Source: Kribbella sp. ALI-6-A (GTDB lineage: Bacteria > Actinomycetota > Actinomycetes > Propionibacteriales > Kribbellaceae). Taken from it: 64,000 nucleotides of DNA. Under the pieces are notes generated by a model. It was not told the DNA's origin. It saw only the letters and a list, made by a program, of their open reading frames with translations, and ran no database searches. Position 1 is the first letter of the stretch, and every line of letters starts with the position of its first letter. The translations under genes were made by a program, and so were the position numbers. Where the stretch lies: positions 1-64,000 of the forward strand of contig NZ_MTQN01000008.1 in NCBI RefSeq assembly GCF_001984195.1. Direction: 5' to 3'. Shown piece by piece: positions 62,355-64,000 of this stretch.

Positions 62355-63455
62355 GTGCCCATCAGTCGACTCGGTCTGGTCGTGCACCAGGGCCGTCCGC
62401 TCGCCGTGCAGGCCGCGGAGGTGGTCCGCGCCTGGTGCAAGGACAACGACATCGGCTGCACCGACATCGACGTGTGGAAGCAGCACGAGGGCCGCCGCGG
62501 CGGCATGGACGAGCTGCACCACGCCGGCAACCCCGACCTGGTCGTCACGCTCGGCGGCGACGGCACGTTCCTGCGCGGCGCCCGGATCGCGGCGAAGAAC
62601 GACGCGGCCGTGCTCGGCGTCGACCTGGGCAAGGTCGGCTTCCTCACCGAGGTCGCCTGCAGCGACGTCGAGGAGGCGCTGGAGGCGGTGCACCGCGACG
62701 AGGCCACGATCGAGAAGCGGATGACGCTGACCATGCGGGCGTCGCGCAAGCTGGAGATCCCGGTCGGGATCGACGCGCTGCTGCGGTACGGGCACGGCCC
62801 CGCGCTGCCGCCGCCCGCCGTCCGGACCGACGGCGACGGCGACGGCTGGGGCGTCGCGCTGGACGTCACCGCGCTGAACGACGTCGTGCTGGAGAAGCTG
62901 GCGCGCGACCACCAGGTCGCGCTCGGCGTCTACCTGTCCGGGCGGCTGCTGGCGTCGTACTCGGCGGACGCGGTGATCGTGGCGACGCCGACCGGCAGTA
63001 CGGCGTACAGCTTCGCGGCGGGCGGGCCGATCCTGTCGCCGAACACCGAGGCGATCGTGTTCACGCCGGTCGCGCCGCACATGACCTTCAACCGCACGGT
63101 GGTCGCCGCGCCGAACGAGCCGGTCGGGCTGCGCGTCCTGCCGCACTCCGGCCCGGCCGCGGTGTCGATCGACGGCCAGTTGCGCGGCGTACTCGATCCG
63201 GGGGACTGGATCGGGGTCTACGGGTCGCCGCGTCCGCTGCGGCTGGTCCGGCTGCGGCCGACCGACTTCTACGGGCGGCTGCGTGACCGCTTCCGGCTCA
63301 CCGACGCCCCCGCGACCGGCATCGACGGTGAGTCGGAACGGATCTGGCGGCCCGAAACCCCGGTGCCCGCCGACATGGCACACCTTCGCCTGCCGCCCGC
63401 GGCGCCCGCTCCCGAACGGCCGGCCAACCCGGCCTGCGAGGTTCCGGAGGAATAA
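62355..63455 (+). CDS. nadK: NAD kinase
   Basis: This is a 366-residue protein with the NAD kinase motif VTLGGDGTFLRGARIA near residue 62. GVDLGKVGFLTEV, LNDVVLEKLARDH, the conserved ATPTGSTAYSFAAGGPILSP and the segment SIDGQLRGVLDPGDWI all match. It phosphorylates NAD to NADP. It has an extra insertion near YGHGPALPPPAVRTDGDGDG and a long Pro/Ala-rich C-terminus. GTG 62355 is used because AAGGAG lies 7-12 bases upstream; an in-frame start at 62256 is less likely. About 190 bp before it contain no visible gene. Confidence 0.92.
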   Translation: MPISRLGLVVHQGRPLAVQAAEVVRAWCKDNDIGCTDIDVWKQHEGRRGGMDELHHAGNPDLVVTLGGDGTFLRGARIAAKNDAAVLGVDLGKVGFLTEVACSDVEEALEAVHRDEATIEKRMTLTMRASRKLEIPVGIDALLRYGHGPALPPPAVRTDGDGDGWGVALDVTALNDVVLEKLARDHQVALGVYLSGRLLASYSADAVIVATPTGSTAYSFAAGGPILSPNTEAIVFTPVAPHMTFNRTVVAAPNEPVGLRVLPHSGPAAVSIDGQLRGVLDPGDWIGVYGSPRPLRLVRLRPTDFYGRLRDRFRLTDAPATGIDGESERIWRPETPVPADMAHLRLPPAAPAPERPANPACEVPEE

Positions 63456-63505
63456 CACCAGCTGACCGGGTTGTCTGGTCGGTGGGGCAGGTAGGGTTCC
63501 TCCTC

Positions 63506-64000
63506 ATGCGGAACGTGGTGATTCTGGCCGGCGGGTCGGGGACTCGGCTGTGGCCGTTGTCCCGGGCGGACAAGCCCAAGCAGGTCCTGCCGTTGGCGGC
63601 GGGCAACTCGCTGCTGCGGGTGGCCTACGACCGGCTGCGGGGATTGGTCGACCCGGCCAACATCTACGTCTGCACCGTGGCGGCGCACACCGAACTGGTC
63701 CGCGAACAGCTGCCCGAACTCGGTCCGAACAACATCATCGGCGAGCCGGTCGGCCGCGACACCGCGAACGCGGTCGGCCTGGCCTCGGCCGTGGTCGCGC
63801 GCAACGACCCCGACGCGGTGCTCGCGATCGTCGGGTCGGACCACCTGATCACGCCGGAGGCGGAGTTCCGCGCCGCGATCGAGAGCGGGTTCGAGCTGGT
63901 CGAGCAGCGGCCGCGGTCGCTGGTCACGTTCGGGATCGAGCCGACGCATCCGCACACCGGCCTGGGGTACGTCGAACGCGGCGACGCGATCGACGGTACG
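63506..64000 (+). CDS. manC: Mannose-1-phosphate guanylyltransferase (5' part, truncated by window end)
   Basis: The first 165 codons are in the window. VVILAGGSGTRLWPLSRADK then PKQVLPLAAGNSLL is the guanylyltransferase signature. GEPVGRDTANAVGLASAVVA, AIVGSDHLITPEAEF and FGIEPTHPHTGLGYVERGDA are all typical. It makes GDP-mannose from mannose-1-phosphate and GTP, feeding mannosylation and surface polymers. The gene continues past 64000. Confidence 0.88.
   Translation, partial: MRNVVILAGGSGTRLWPLSRADKPKQVLPLAAGNSLLRVAYDRLRGLVDPANIYVCTVAAHTELVREQLPELGPNNIIGEPVGRDTANAVGLASAVVARNDPDAVLAIVGSDHLITPEAEFRAAIESGFELVEQRPRSLVTFGIEPTHPHTGLGYVERGDAIDGT

Overview
The window is high-GC DNA dense with short-spaced and overlapping genes. 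It has a monomeric NADP isocitrate dehydrogenase, a metY-metX operon, an LCP wall ligase with a Wzm/Wzt-type exporter, ECF sigma factors with extra C-terminal domains, and many HTH, TetR and ArsR regulators. This points to an actinomycete of the Nocardioidaceae/Kribbella type. That assignment is an inference from gene content and style; no rRNA or tRNA gene was seen.

Positions 1-6906 hold the most distinctive locus. A block made of the last 26 codons of an acyl-CoA dehydrogenase, a hairpin terminator and a secreted zinc metallopeptidase gene occurs twice in direct orientation (about 1-1467 and 5406-6906). The copies are nearly identical at the dehydrogenase side and clearly diverged at the peptidase 5' side. 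Between them lies a two-gene Gabija-type anti-phage module, gajA (OLD-family ATPase with TOPRIM nuclease) and gajB (UvrD-like helicase), preceded by a 28-bp perfect palindrome. The layout suggests integration by homologous recombination rather than by an integrase.

Positions 6949-17173 carry ordinary accessory genes: a DHFR-like reductase with a SigG-type sigma factor, a PepSY membrane protein, a divergent MFS exporter/CGNR regulator pair sharing a 15-bp inverted repeat, VanZ and GNAT proteins, a LysR/EamA pair and an SDR/XRE pair. Positions 17174-19345 hold a dehydrogenase gene flanked by oppositely oriented clusters of a composite MITE-like repeat.

Positions 19583-37564 contain a secreted metzincin, icd, several acetyltransferases, a FAD-linked oxidase, TetR, XRE and XRE-cupin regulators with visible operator candidates, an AzlCD exporter, methyltransferases, a membrane spermidine-synthase-like protein and a secreted trypsin-like protease.

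Positions 37876-50973 are rich in cell-surface glycopolymer functions: LCP ligase, membrane glycosyltransferase, ABC exporter pair, membrane metallophosphoesterase, a three-gene overlapping set (nucleotidyltransferase, glycerol-1-phosphate dehydrogenase family, tyrosine phosphatase) and GalE. Inserted among them are a YciI/ECF42-type sigma pair and an SRPBCC-ArsR-SRPBCC operon with its operator. Positions 51380-64000 hold a GH95 fucosidase, methionine genes metY-metX, an SDR with a TIGR03089-type protein, two CBS-domain membrane proteins, NAD kinase and the start of a mannose-1-phosphate guanylyltransferase gene.
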